64,000 nucleotides of DNA from Eubacteriaceae bacterium (GTDB lineage Bacteria > Bacillota > Clostridia > Peptostreptococcales > Anaerovoracaceae): NCBI GenBank assembly GCA_902362435.1, contig CABIWW010000003.1:62001-126000 (forward strand). The letters run 5' to 3'. The notes below the pieces were generated by a model, which saw nothing but the letters and a program-made list of their open reading frames with translations, had not been told where the DNA came from and did no database searches. This document shows, one piece after another, positions 36,201 through 44,041 of this stretch (the stretch's first letter is position 1; each line of letters opens with the position of its first letter). Made by a program: the position numbers and the translations under genes.

Positions 36201-36355
36201 GGCAGAACAACTTGCTTCTTATCTTTACGTCCAGTTCCGTCAGGAAGTGTATCCGGCTCTTCTGTCATACAATTCAGAACAGTATAATTATGCCGCTCCT
36301 GCAAAGCCTTAATAGCAGCTTGCTCAATCATATCTTCCGTTATGATTTTCGGCAT
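33254..36355 (-). CDS. hsdR: Type I restriction subunit HsdR
   Basis: 1033 residues. An N-terminal nuclease domain shows RRPDLIIFINGFPLVFIELKNSN (D...ExK). The SF2 translocase has Walker A QGSGKSYSMVML, motif II IVDEAHRTQYKD, motif III LAFTGTPLL and motif VI QTIARANRVYNGKECGLIIDYLD. The C-terminal helical domain binds HsdM. It uses ATP to pump DNA and cut at collision points. GGAGGTG is 5 bases before the ATG. It is the last gene of the seven-gene minus-strand block. Confidence 0.95.
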   Translation of the reverse strand: MPKIITEDMIEQAAIKALQERHNYTVLNCMTEEPDTLPDGTGRKDKKQVVLPDVMLESLCRINPDIPEQIVRTVVDELCHTPVSGDLMLTNCQNYQKIRNGITVEYNKEGKKTSNILCLLSYNDALSNTFTVASQMWIKGETHWRRPDLIIFINGFPLVFIELKNSNIPVKNAYDINLKNYLKDIPYLFNYNQICVLSNGMETRLGSFAAGYEFFFEWLKVENEKENPDRKAIRESCTSLEYFIAGLCEPKNLLDYIENFILYDRRRTKIIAKNHQFFGVNNAYNAFLRREELKGKLGVFWHTQGSGKSYSMVMLARKIKHKCTGNFTFLIVTDREDLDTQIYKNFLRTEFITDKDKVQPANSKQLREELKTNKSILFTLIHKFRYDKGKKYPVLFERDDIIVIVDEAHRTQYKDLAENMRTGLPNAQFLAFTGTPLLGAKRLTNAWFGDYVSEYNFAESIKDNATVPLYYVKRVPEVELQNDFLDSDFAEILEEENLTDAEQRRLENHYARELEVIKRDDRLDAIAQHIVYHFPRRGFRGKGMVISVDKFTAVRMYDKVSYYWKEEIKKLNAQITKTKDATEKLHLKGLVDYMRKVEMAVVISEDADEEAKFAAEGLSIKPHRDRMNKVDENGFDIEDNFKDPNNPLQLVFVCAMWLTGFDAPSVSTLYLDKPMKGHTLMQTIARANRVYNGKECGLIIDYLDVFKYLKRALAEYASDDGGLMPVKDVDKLLGQLHEAIDLTKTFCMSHDVDLNKVVEDGDTFKNLSLFEDYANTIVGNDDVKNEFAVMANTVDGLYESLRPDIFKMDFEPAYKDAILYLKGIIDGKIRPEKIEAAQARINELLDQSVITAADARKYTITGAGKELDLSKLDIDELRSQFKRLKNKNLEIANLRKYIEEKLQKMLRRNITRTKFAERFRNIIDEYNAGGSQNDDFYEKLLKLMEELRAEEERHIKEELSEAELELFDLLRKEQLTVDEEKRVKLAAKELYNTLTEKRKELFIVGWQNDPQPKERVKGEIVYILTTPLGGVVT

Positions 36356-36373
36356 AGAATCACCTCCAGTTTT

Positions 36374-37996
36374 TTAGGGGAGCTCAGGCGTATATTTACC
36401 CAAAGCTTCCAAAATGGCTTCTTTTTCACTACGCTTACTGCGTAGCAGATTTAATACCCTTTGTGGATAGTCACGACCTTTGATGCCAAATTTTTCTCCA
36501 ACCTTCTTTGACATATCCTTAAAATTGAACACAGCAAGAATCTTTTCGGTTGTATCTGCCCCATCAAAAATCGCCTGTTTCTCAGTAAGGAATGTCGAAA
36601 TATTCTGTTCCGAATATTTCAGGTCAATCTTATCCTTAATTTCTTTAGGAGTCAGTTTCTGTTTTCCCAATTCAAACAATGACAGCTGATGTTTCATTTC
36701 TTGTGCCAAAGCGAGTGCAACTTGATTATCTTTATTTTGGGAGAACAGATTGCCAATAAAATCTTTTGCTTGTTGTGCTGCTCCAGGATTACACGCCAAT
36801 GCGGTCTCCATAATATCAAGCAGTTCTGGCACTACGAATAAATTCTCCACTTCGGCAACATCAAGACAATAAATCCCATCACCACGTAATGCTGATATTT
36901 CATCTTCTGTTCTGAAATCTCGGTCTACAATTCCATATACATTTATTGCATTTAATTTTTCATATGTGCGTTTTGCTTTTACCAATCGAATTACCTCTTG
37001 GCAACCACCGCACGGAATAACATGATATCCTTTGTCTTTGTAAATTTCTTGATAAAGATAATGATCGTAACTGTTCTTAGTTCCCTCCACAAAAAGCACT
37101 TTTTGGCGAGTACCTATTATTTCATACAACAAATCTTCTGGAATGTCCTCGTAGTCAGCGCTATCCAGGAACTCATATTCCCAATCAGTCCCACTGTAAC
37201 TCTTAACCCAAAGTATTTTAGCCTCGTTTCTGGACAAGGCAAAATTTAGGTCATGAGTGATGTACATAAATACACAGTCATTTCGCTCGGATTCCAACCG
37301 TGTCCATAATTTATCAACGATAGATTTATGGATATGAAGTTCAGGTTCATCAACAATAAGCAATGTGTTTGGGCGCTGTACCAAGACCTGACAAATCATG
37401 TACAGCATGACACGTTCTCCATCGCTCATTTCTTTACCGTGGTATCTTTGGCTCTCATAGTTTACATGAACACCATTTCCGGTCAAATCAATTTTTCTAT
37501 GCGGAAGTAACTCATTCCAAATCTCCGTTGCTTTTTCAACTACCGTTGTAATTGGCTCAGGACGTGTTGAGTTTTCTTTTATTGCCTCTTTATCTCGTTG
37601 ATGTGCTAACTGTAATTCTTTATTTTCCTCAGAAAACAGAAGCGATAATGCTTTGTTGAAATCATCTAACAGAAATGTAGCGGGATTTGAACCAAAACGA
37701 TTTCCAGATTTAGTAGCATATTGATTGGCATCCCCTATAAAGAAACTGCGCACGGAACTTTCATGATCTAAAATTGAAATACTTTCTTGGATAGATAATG
37801 ATTTTTGGGCAGAAATTCTATGTATCAGCACAGACTCTTGGGCATTCCAATTATTAAAAGTCGGATCGTTCAATTCTTCAATTTTGATGCTAAATCTTGT
37901 TTTACCAGCACCATTTGCGCCCAATAAAACAACAGGCTTTCCAAACTCGAGTTCTTGCTCCTCATTATGAGGAAATTTTATTCTTAAAGTTTTCAT
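36374..37996 (-). CDS. Fused AAA-ATPase / DUF4435 (TOPRIM-like) defence protein
   Basis: 540 residues. An ABC/SMC-like ATPase half has Walker A LLGANGAGKTRF (about 27-38), signature SDGERVMLYM, Walker B TLLIVDEPELHIH and switch His in YITHDLNFAL. From about residue 290 a DUF4435 domain follows: VLFVEGTKNSYDHYL, YGIVDRDFRTEDEI and LDVAEVENLFV, with the acidic residues of a TOPRIM site. The same pair forms PARIS (AriA+AriB), which reacts to anti-restriction proteins. Here both parts are in one chain between hsdS and hsdR, and the gene starts 2 bases after the hsdS region of the operon ends. Confidence 0.8.
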   Translation of the reverse strand: MKTLRIKFPHNEEQELEFGKPVVLLGANGAGKTRFSIKIEELNDPTFNNWNAQESVLIHRISAQKSLSIQESISILDHESSVRSFFIGDANQYATKSGNRFGSNPATFLLDDFNKALSLLFSEENKELQLAHQRDKEAIKENSTRPEPITTVVEKATEIWNELLPHRKIDLTGNGVHVNYESQRYHGKEMSDGERVMLYMICQVLVQRPNTLLIVDEPELHIHKSIVDKLWTRLESERNDCVFMYITHDLNFALSRNEAKILWVKSYSGTDWEYEFLDSADYEDIPEDLLYEIIGTRQKVLFVEGTKNSYDHYLYQEIYKDKGYHVIPCGGCQEVIRLVKAKRTYEKLNAINVYGIVDRDFRTEDEISALRGDGIYCLDVAEVENLFVVPELLDIMETALACNPGAAQQAKDFIGNLFSQNKDNQVALALAQEMKHQLSLFELGKQKLTPKEIKDKIDLKYSEQNISTFLTEKQAIFDGADTTEKILAVFNFKDMSKKVGEKFGIKGRDYPQRVLNLLRSKRSEKEAILEALGKYTPELP

Positions 37997-37998
37997 AC

Positions 37999-39243
37999 TT
38001 ACACCTCCAATTTGCCGTTCATCAAACGAGGTAACAACATATCACGCTGCTTGGCGAGAGTTTGATTTTTCATAATGAGCAGAGAAATCTGATTGTAAAT
38101 ATCAGCACTCATTTCTGTAAAACGCTCCATCGTCTTTGCATCGGGTTTGATAATCTTCATACGTTTCATATCCTTTATTGGTAGTTGTGGCTGAGCAGAA
38201 CCAGACGCATACATAGTCATAAGTTTCTGTAGATACTCGTGATGAAGTGAAGTGTAGATGTACTCCGGAGAAACTACGCCCAGATTGCGCAGAATAACCA
38301 TACCAGAATTGATGCGCATTTCAGAAAACGTCATAGTTTCGTTGTAAAAAGCAACATTACCAACTGTACCTCTGGTTGTAAGTACAACGTCCCCATGCTG
38401 CAATTTGCCCTTACGAAGAATAGAATCTTTTTCTTTGGTAATGTAGGAGCAAGCCGAAAAATTAAAGCCCTTTGACGTAACATTGCCTGCATTTAGGAAC
38501 AAGCAATCTCCCTCAGGATAAAACTCTTCCTGTTTTGGGTAGTTCACACCTCGATCACCGTCGATAATATCGATTGCTTTTCCAAAACGTACATAGCTCC
38601 ATCCCTCTGGTATTCCATCTTCAAACTGGACATTTTCATACCCGGGGAAGCGGAAACGGACAAACCATTCCTTGTACAGTTCCTGCGCTGTCTGCTCCAA
38701 CAGCTCAATTCTACGGTTGTTTGCGTCAATTAGATCGTCATAAGCAGATAAAACATCTGCAATCTGGTTTTGAATTTCAATATGAGGACAAGGAACTTTA
38801 ATCTTTTCCAAATCGCTACCACGAATACCCGCTTGTGCGCATTGCTGCACGATTGTTTTTACAGAATTATACGGCAATGAGAAATAATAATAAAAAAACA
38901 CTGGATTGGCTATTTCGGGGTTTAATCTAACTCTTATAATGTGGGATTCAAAAGAAACAACATCCTCTAAATCTAACATAATTGAACATTTTCCAGCACC
39001 AGTAAAAACAAGAGATTGTCTTGCAAATAGAAGATCATTCTTCTGCAAAGTCATTTCTTCCTTTTCCTTTTCGTTCAGTTGAACCAATTCTGTTTCAATA
39101 TTCCCAATGCGATTATAAGCAAAAATCTCGCCCATATTGATAAACTTATAACCTGCACCACGCACTGAACTCGGACGGGTCAGTCCATTTCGAGACGGGA
39201 TGAGATATAAATCTCCAAATTTTTGTTCTTCCCATTTACTCAT
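37999..39243 (-). CDS. hsdS: Type I restriction specificity subunit HsdS
   Basis: 414 residues from MSKWEEQKFG with GGAGG 9 bases upstream. There are two target-recognition domains (about 5-160 and 215-370), each followed by a conserved helix. The central spacer reads IQNQIADVLSAYDDLIDANNRRIELLEQTAQELYKEWF and the C-terminal one FTEMSADIYNQISLLIMKNQTLAKQRDMLLPRLMNGKLEV. It sets the DNA sequence recognised by HsdM and HsdR. Confidence 0.93.
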   Translation of the reverse strand: MSKWEEQKFGDLYLIPSRNGLTRPSSVRGAGYKFINMGEIFAYNRIGNIETELVQLNEKEKEEMTLQKNDLLFARQSLVFTGAGKCSIMLDLEDVVSFESHIIRVRLNPEIANPVFFYYYFSLPYNSVKTIVQQCAQAGIRGSDLEKIKVPCPHIEIQNQIADVLSAYDDLIDANNRRIELLEQTAQELYKEWFVRFRFPGYENVQFEDGIPEGWSYVRFGKAIDIIDGDRGVNYPKQEEFYPEGDCLFLNAGNVTSKGFNFSACSYITKEKDSILRKGKLQHGDVVLTTRGTVGNVAFYNETMTFSEMRINSGMVILRNLGVVSPEYIYTSLHHEYLQKLMTMYASGSAQPQLPIKDMKRMKIIKPDAKTMERFTEMSADIYNQISLLIMKNQTLAKQRDMLLPRLMNGKLEV

Positions 39244-39263
39244 TTTTCTCCGCCTCCTTTCCA

Positions 39264-39767
39264 TTATTTAACCAATCTGAGCAGGAACGAAAATCTCCAA
39301 AGCAACCGACTTTCTTCGGCGCAATGCTCTGCCCAGATAATCATATATTCAATGTTTTTTATTGCGTTCTCGTCTATACACTGTTTAAGAACACCATAGT
39401 TTTTGCGCACAAGCATATCATTGAAAACGCCACTATCTAACTGCTTATCAATCTGGTCTTTGGCAATATCTTTCCAAGCTTCATCGTTATATTCGCAGGC
39501 TTTCAACGCAATAGATGCAGTATTCTTCAGTGCAAGAAATTCGTCTGCTTTTATATCATTCAGGTTCGACAGAATGATATAGGTAAGAATCTGATAAAAA
39601 CCGTAGAACAAGCCAACTCGTTCTAAAATATCCAGTCCCGATTCAAATTCCCATAACAGACTGCTTCCCAAAGTCAAACCACCAACTATAACAGCAATCT
39701 CAAGGAACATCATAAATATCTGCCAAATTGTTTTAGATCGAATGTGTTTCTTTTTTATTTGGCTCAT
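39264..39767 (-). CDS. Two-helix membrane protein of unknown function inside the hsd operon
   Basis: 167 residues. A basic N-terminus (KKKHIRSK) precedes two hydrophobic helices (about 14-40 and 50-68), then a cytoplasmic helical domain (ADEFLALKNTASIALKACEYNDEAWKDIAKDQ ... IKNIEYMIIWAEHCAEESRLLWRF). The ATG overlaps the hsdM stop (ATGA), and hsdS follows after 20 bases. It is thus translationally tied into the restriction operon. No family recognised. A membrane partner of the Type I complex, or an extra effector, is conceivable. Confidence 0.75.
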   Translation of the reverse strand: MSQIKKKHIRSKTIWQIFMMFLEIAVIVGGLTLGSSLLWEFESGLDILERVGLFYGFYQILTYIILSNLNDIKADEFLALKNTASIALKACEYNDEAWKDIAKDQIDKQLDSGVFNDMLVRKNYGVLKQCIDENAIKNIEYMIIWAEHCAEESRLLWRFSFLLRLVK

Positions 39768-41512
39768 TGAAACAACTCCTGTAAATTGGCGGCAATTTTA
39801 CTCTCCAATCCATGCGCTTCTTCGTTCAACTTGGAAAGAGCCGTGTAATATGTCATCATCCGCTCCTTGAACTCGTCCTGTGTTAAGCCGTCATCCTCGA
39901 TCACAACACCAACATAACGACCGGGATTCAGAGAAAAGTCCTGATCGCCGATGCTGTCATCTTCGTAGCCAACAAACTTTCCGTTTTCATCATAAACTTT
40001 GCCAATGGTTGCTGCCTTGCATAGGCCGACAACATCTCTGTATTTTCCTTCCGGGAAGCGTTCTGTCAGCCAATCAATATTAGCCTGCCAGTAACTTTTA
40101 GGCATAATATCTTCATCGTCAGATAGTTCCGGCGCAGCTGCTAATTTTGCACGATAATCAGCTAACAGAGCTTCAAAGTCCTCAGTCTTGCCCTCATACA
40201 GTTTGGTAATGATGCCGAGATTTCGAATCTGTTCGTCAGAGAACTTACGGTGCGCACGATCAATTTGAGTAAAAATATTTCTGGCATCAATAAACAGAAT
40301 TTCGTCCTTCTTTACTTTCGCCTTATCAAAGAACCACAGGGTAGCAGGCAGCGTAACAGAGGTAAACATATTGGACGGCAGCGTTACCATCTGGCTGATA
40401 ATGCCGCTTTCTATCAGCTTTACACGAATATCCTTTTCGCTGTTACCTGCATCAGATGCAGAGTTTGCCATAACCAGAGCAGCACGACCGGTATCATTCA
40501 GCGCCGTTGCAAATTGATTGATCCAAAGGTAGTTGCCGTTAGGAACGGTTTCCTTGGCATCTTTCTTTTTATTCTTGGTTTTGTTTTGAGGAACACCGTA
40601 GGTATTAAAACGAGGCTGATCCTTAACTTGATCCAGTTCTACGCCGTCTACATTGAAAGGCGGGTTTGCCATAACATAATCAAAATTACCGAAGCTACCA
40701 TAAGGATCACGGTAATAGGAGTTTGCGTGGGCAATGGTGCCACGGACATTGTTAAGGACAAGGTTCATCTTTGCTAGGCGAACGGTTGCGCCCGTCTTTT
40801 CCACGCCATAAGCACGCAGATTCATCTGTTTGCCCTGAGCCTTGTGCTTTTCAATATAATGGGCAGTCTGAACGAACATACCGCCACTACCACAGGCTGG
40901 GTCGAGAATCCTACCCTCAGTAGGCGCAAGGACTTCAACCATATAACGGACAACAGACGCAGGGGTGAAGAATTCACCGCCGCCCTGACCTTCGGCCAGC
41001 GCAAATTCGCCCAGGAAGTATTCGTATATCTCGCCGAAGATGTCCAGTTCCACATCAGCAGGAATGTCCTTGAAGTTCTTCAAGAGCTTTGCCAATACGA
41101 GCGGATCATCTTCGCTGTTAACGCTGTAATAAATATCTTTTGGCAGAGTATCTTCCAATTCGGCGGTGTATTTCTCAACCGCTTCCATAGCTTCCTTAAC
41201 CTTCTTGGCAAGATCTTCGCTTTCTGGCAAATTCAACAGCCAATCATATCTGGCTTCTTCCGGCAAATAGAAACCGCATTTTTCAATAGCAATTTCGTGG
41301 ATAGGGCGTTCCATACGAGTACCCTTGATAGAATCAAACTCTGCCTTGATCTCGGGTTCGAACTTGCTATATTTTACATCTGCAAATCGCAGGAAAATCA
41401 GACCGAGAATAGGTTCGGCGTATTCGGTGGACTTCAAACCAGAATTAGCACGTAGCTGATCGGCGGTCGTCCATAATGTATCTTTCAAATTTTTCAACTG
41501 TTTGTTAGTCAT
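39764..41512 (-). CDS. hsdM: Type I restriction methyltransferase HsdM
   Basis: 582 residues. The N-terminal helical HsdM_N domain is followed by the SAM-binding motif ILDPACGSGGMFVQTAHYI and catalytic NPPFNV (MANPPFNVDGVE), typical of N6-adenine Type I enzymes. The C-terminal region (LNEEAHGLESKIAANLQELF) is a coiled segment for HsdS contact. It protects host DNA and is part of the restriction complex. It begins 24 bases after the first Fic gene's end. Confidence 0.95.
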   Translation of the reverse strand: MTNKQLKNLKDTLWTTADQLRANSGLKSTEYAEPILGLIFLRFADVKYSKFEPEIKAEFDSIKGTRMERPIHEIAIEKCGFYLPEEARYDWLLNLPESEDLAKKVKEAMEAVEKYTAELEDTLPKDIYYSVNSEDDPLVLAKLLKNFKDIPADVELDIFGEIYEYFLGEFALAEGQGGGEFFTPASVVRYMVEVLAPTEGRILDPACGSGGMFVQTAHYIEKHKAQGKQMNLRAYGVEKTGATVRLAKMNLVLNNVRGTIAHANSYYRDPYGSFGNFDYVMANPPFNVDGVELDQVKDQPRFNTYGVPQNKTKNKKKDAKETVPNGNYLWINQFATALNDTGRAALVMANSASDAGNSEKDIRVKLIESGIISQMVTLPSNMFTSVTLPATLWFFDKAKVKKDEILFIDARNIFTQIDRAHRKFSDEQIRNLGIITKLYEGKTEDFEALLADYRAKLAAAPELSDDEDIMPKSYWQANIDWLTERFPEGKYRDVVGLCKAATIGKVYDENGKFVGYEDDSIGDQDFSLNPGRYVGVVIEDDGLTQDEFKERMMTYYTALSKLNEEAHGLESKIAANLQELFQ

Positions 41513-41536
41513 ATATTTTCTCCATATCGGCTATTT

Positions 41537-42619
41537 TTAAATCAGCACTTCCCATTTTCCATATCTTTTTCCGTCCACTCTACGGATATAATCCTTTTTC
41601 TGCAAGGACTCCATAATTCGTTTTACCGTGCTAAGAGATTTCCCTGTCTCTGCCACAAGCTCTTTTTGCTTAATGGAAGGATTTTTGTAGAGCAGTTTCA
41701 AGATCGCCAATTCTTCTAAAGTACATTCCAAAGTGTCAAATTGAGACTTTGGAACTTTAGGACTGATACTTTGGGAATTATCATCCACATAGTCCACGTG
41801 CATATATCTGTTTTTTAGCTCATATTCCGTCCCCAGAATCAAATTGCTGAAGAACAATTCCAAGAACTTTGTTGTGGCATGAACGCCGTTTTGCAGATCG
41901 TTATAATTTGCTCTTACCAAAGCATTGCGGAAATACCAAGAATTCTTTTCAAAGGCATCGTTATTTACTTTAAAACCGAATGTTTTCATGTACTTAATCA
42001 TAAAAACAGCCGTAGCTCTGGTGTTGCCCTCGCAGAATGGATGGATCTGCCAAATATCTGAAGCAAACTTGGCAAGATGCTTCACACAGCGTTCTACAGA
42101 CAATCCTTCATAAGAAAACTGTTTCTCCGTTGCGAAATCATAATCAAGGGTGTCTTTGATGCTGTTCCACGCTGCGTAGGTGACGGTATCGCCTTTTAAT
42201 ACCCATTCCTTTTTTGTAATATTATACTGGCGAATCTGACCGGCATTGGTAAACACACCCTCAAACAGTCTGCGGTGAATCGTCAGCCATTCAGCCGGTG
42301 AAAACTGAAACGCTTTCTCGCCTAATAGTTTCGCAATTCTTGCAGATACAATATCTGCCTCCCTGGTATCGTTCTCAACTTCCGTACGATCAGTACGTTG
42401 CTCGTAATAGCTCTGAATGCGTTTCTGCGCTTCATCAATACTGATTTTCCCTTCGATATGTTCCTTGGCAGTATCTAACAGATAAGCAGAGGTCTTCAAA
42501 CCGTCTACCGCCTGCAAGCCGATTGCAGTCTGCCACGCTTCACTCTTTTCGATTTGACCAGGTTCGCCCTGTTTGATATATTCTTCAAGCTCAAATTGCC
42601 AGTTCTTTTCTGCTGACAT
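41537..42619 (-). CDS. Fic-domain protein with C-terminal winged helix
   Basis: 360 residues. The N-terminal helix (LQAVDGLKTSAYLLDTAKEHIEGKISIDEAQKRI) resembles a built-in VbhA-type antitoxin. The Fic core motif is HPFCEGNTRATAVF, keeping catalytic His and the anion-binding GN-R. A winged-helix domain (about 285-360: KNPSIKQKELVAETGKSLSTVKRIMESLQKKDYIRRVDG) could bind DNA. Fic enzymes transfer AMP or other phosphate-linked groups to proteins. It is the second gene of the block, 20 bases after the other Fic gene. Confidence 0.88.
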   Translation of the reverse strand: MSAEKNWQFELEEYIKQGEPGQIEKSEAWQTAIGLQAVDGLKTSAYLLDTAKEHIEGKISIDEAQKRIQSYYEQRTDRTEVENDTREADIVSARIAKLLGEKAFQFSPAEWLTIHRRLFEGVFTNAGQIRQYNITKKEWVLKGDTVTYAAWNSIKDTLDYDFATEKQFSYEGLSVERCVKHLAKFASDIWQIHPFCEGNTRATAVFMIKYMKTFGFKVNNDAFEKNSWYFRNALVRANYNDLQNGVHATTKFLELFFSNLILGTEYELKNRYMHVDYVDDNSQSISPKVPKSQFDTLECTLEELAILKLLYKNPSIKQKELVAETGKSLSTVKRIMESLQKKDYIRRVDGKRYGKWEVLI

Positions 42620-42639
42620 AGCTGCACCTCACTTCTTGC

Positions 42640-43530
42640 TTAATACCCAATCCTAAAATAATCCAAATACGCTTTATACTTGTCCTGTGCGGTCAGGCAG
42701 GTATCGGTCAGATATCCTTTTTCATTGTCCCATTCCTTCAATCCACGGTAATAGAACATCTTCAGATTATCCTCAATGATGAACGGAACGATATTGTATT
42801 TCAGGCATTCCTTGAACATAATGAGTCTGCCTACACGACCGTTGCCGTCCTGGAACGGATGAATCCGCTCAAACTTCACATGGAAGTCCAGAATATCCTC
42901 AAATGTCTTTTCTTCCTTGGCGTTATATTCCGTCAGCAGGGCCTTCATTTTATCGGCAGCTTCTTCCAGAAGGGCGGTATCCATGCCGCCGACTTCATTC
43001 GGAAGTTTCTTATAATCGCCAACAGCAAACCAGTCTTTTCTGGAATCGCTGGTGCCGTTCTTCAAAACTAAGTGCAGCTCTTTGATGAACTTTTCCGTCA
43101 GAGCTGCTTTTGCGTGATCAATAATCATATCAATGCAGCGGAAGTGATTTGCTGTTTCAATCACGTCATCTACATTCAGCACTTCTTTTTCTATACCGAT
43201 GGTGTTGGTTTCAAAGATATATCTGGTTTGATCGTGCGTCAGGCGGCTTCCTTCTATATGGTTGGAATTGTATGTCAAATCAATCTGTGTTTTGTGGTAA
43301 ATCCCACCGGAGTATTTACTTGCCTTCTGCTCTTTCAGAATATCCAACAGAGTAATCGGTTCTTCTTTTCTTTTGTTGGTACGCTCCGGTTTTTTTGCGT
43401 TTTCCGGAATGTTCCATGTCTTTCCGGTAAGAAACGCACCATTTACACGCCCCTGGGCACAGTAATTTCTAACACTGCGCTCTGACACATCCCACTTTTT
43501 CGCTATTTCAGTAACTGAAAGATATCGCAT
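42640..43530 (-). CDS. Fic-domain protein with N-terminal MerR-like HTH
   Basis: 296 residues. A DNA-binding helix-turn-helix opens the protein (MRYLSVTEIAKKWDVSERSVR ... GAFLTGKTWNIP). The segment SNHIEGSRL fits the S/T-xxx-E-G/N inhibitory motif that blocks the active site. The Fic core is HPFQDGNGRVGRLIMF with all catalytic residues. It is likely a self-inhibited AMP-transferase that may also regulate the operon. GGAG precedes the ATG by 8 bases. First gene of the restriction block. Confidence 0.9.
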   Translation of the reverse strand: MRYLSVTEIAKKWDVSERSVRNYCAQGRVNGAFLTGKTWNIPENAKKPERTNKRKEEPITLLDILKEQKASKYSGGIYHKTQIDLTYNSNHIEGSRLTHDQTRYIFETNTIGIEKEVLNVDDVIETANHFRCIDMIIDHAKAALTEKFIKELHLVLKNGTSDSRKDWFAVGDYKKLPNEVGGMDTALLEEAADKMKALLTEYNAKEEKTFEDILDFHVKFERIHPFQDGNGRVGRLIMFKECLKYNIVPFIIEDNLKMFYYRGLKEWDNEKGYLTDTCLTAQDKYKAYLDYFRIGY

Positions 43531-43575
43531 CTATTATTCTCCGCCATAAATTGCATCAAAAAACTACGTTAATCT

Positions 43576-43603
43576 ATTATATAGTATACCACATCATCGG
43601 CAA
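43576..43603 (-). promoter_or_regulatory. Promoter of the Fic-hsd operon
   Basis: TTGCCG (43603-43598), 16 bases, TATAAT (43581-43576) on the minus strand, 45 bases before the first Fic start; an overlapping TATACT lies just upstream. The first Fic gene may bind here. Confidence 0.55.
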
Positions 43604-43725
43604 AAATATCATCATCATTTCCAACGCAACTATTATGTTTTTGCCGTCACAGAAAACTCTGTTTCTGCATACCGAAAGTCAGCAAAAATCATGATAATGC
43701 ATTCAGACTGATGAAAACAGCCGCA

Positions 43726-43786
43726 ACAGGCGGTTCGCTAGAGTCTGAAACGATTCAATCCTTTCTTATGCGACTCACCTGAACCG
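43726..43786. promoter_or_regulatory. Candidate enhancer (UAS) for the NhaC sigma-54 promoter
   Basis: ACAGGCGGTTCG at 43726-43737 and, in the opposite direction, CGACTCACCTGAACCG at 43771-43786. Related motifs lie upstream of the two other sigma-54 promoters of this region. They are about 155-210 bp before the -24 element, a usual distance for an activator site. Confidence 0.5.
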
Positions 43787-43940
43787 TATAAGAGTCCGTT
43801 CGCCGACATTTTACAGAAATAGCTGAGTAAGAATCAATGCCTTTTAAAATTCTTTCAGAGGCTCTGAAGGCACAGATTTTCACGTTTTCATATGACCCAT
43901 CCCGAAAAAGACGAACATTGTCTGTTCTTTTTGCATGATA

Positions 43941-43956
43941 TGGCATATAAATTGCT
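43941..43956 (+). promoter_or_regulatory. Sigma-54 promoter of the NhaC-type gene
   Basis: TGGCAT-N5-TTGCT with the GG and GC exactly 10 bases apart, 85 bases before the ATG. Confidence 0.75.
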
Positions 43957-44041
43957 TTAAATACATGTGGGATGGAGCAGAGAGCAGCTCTGCAATCTTT
44001 AAGAAATCAGAGTGTTATTGAAAAAGTAAAAGGAGGAATTT

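Noticed and set aside
43755-43946. 63-codon minus-strand reading frame between the restriction block and the NhaC gene
   Set aside because: Basic, no family pattern, no ribosome site, and it covers the putative UAS and the sigma-54 promoter.
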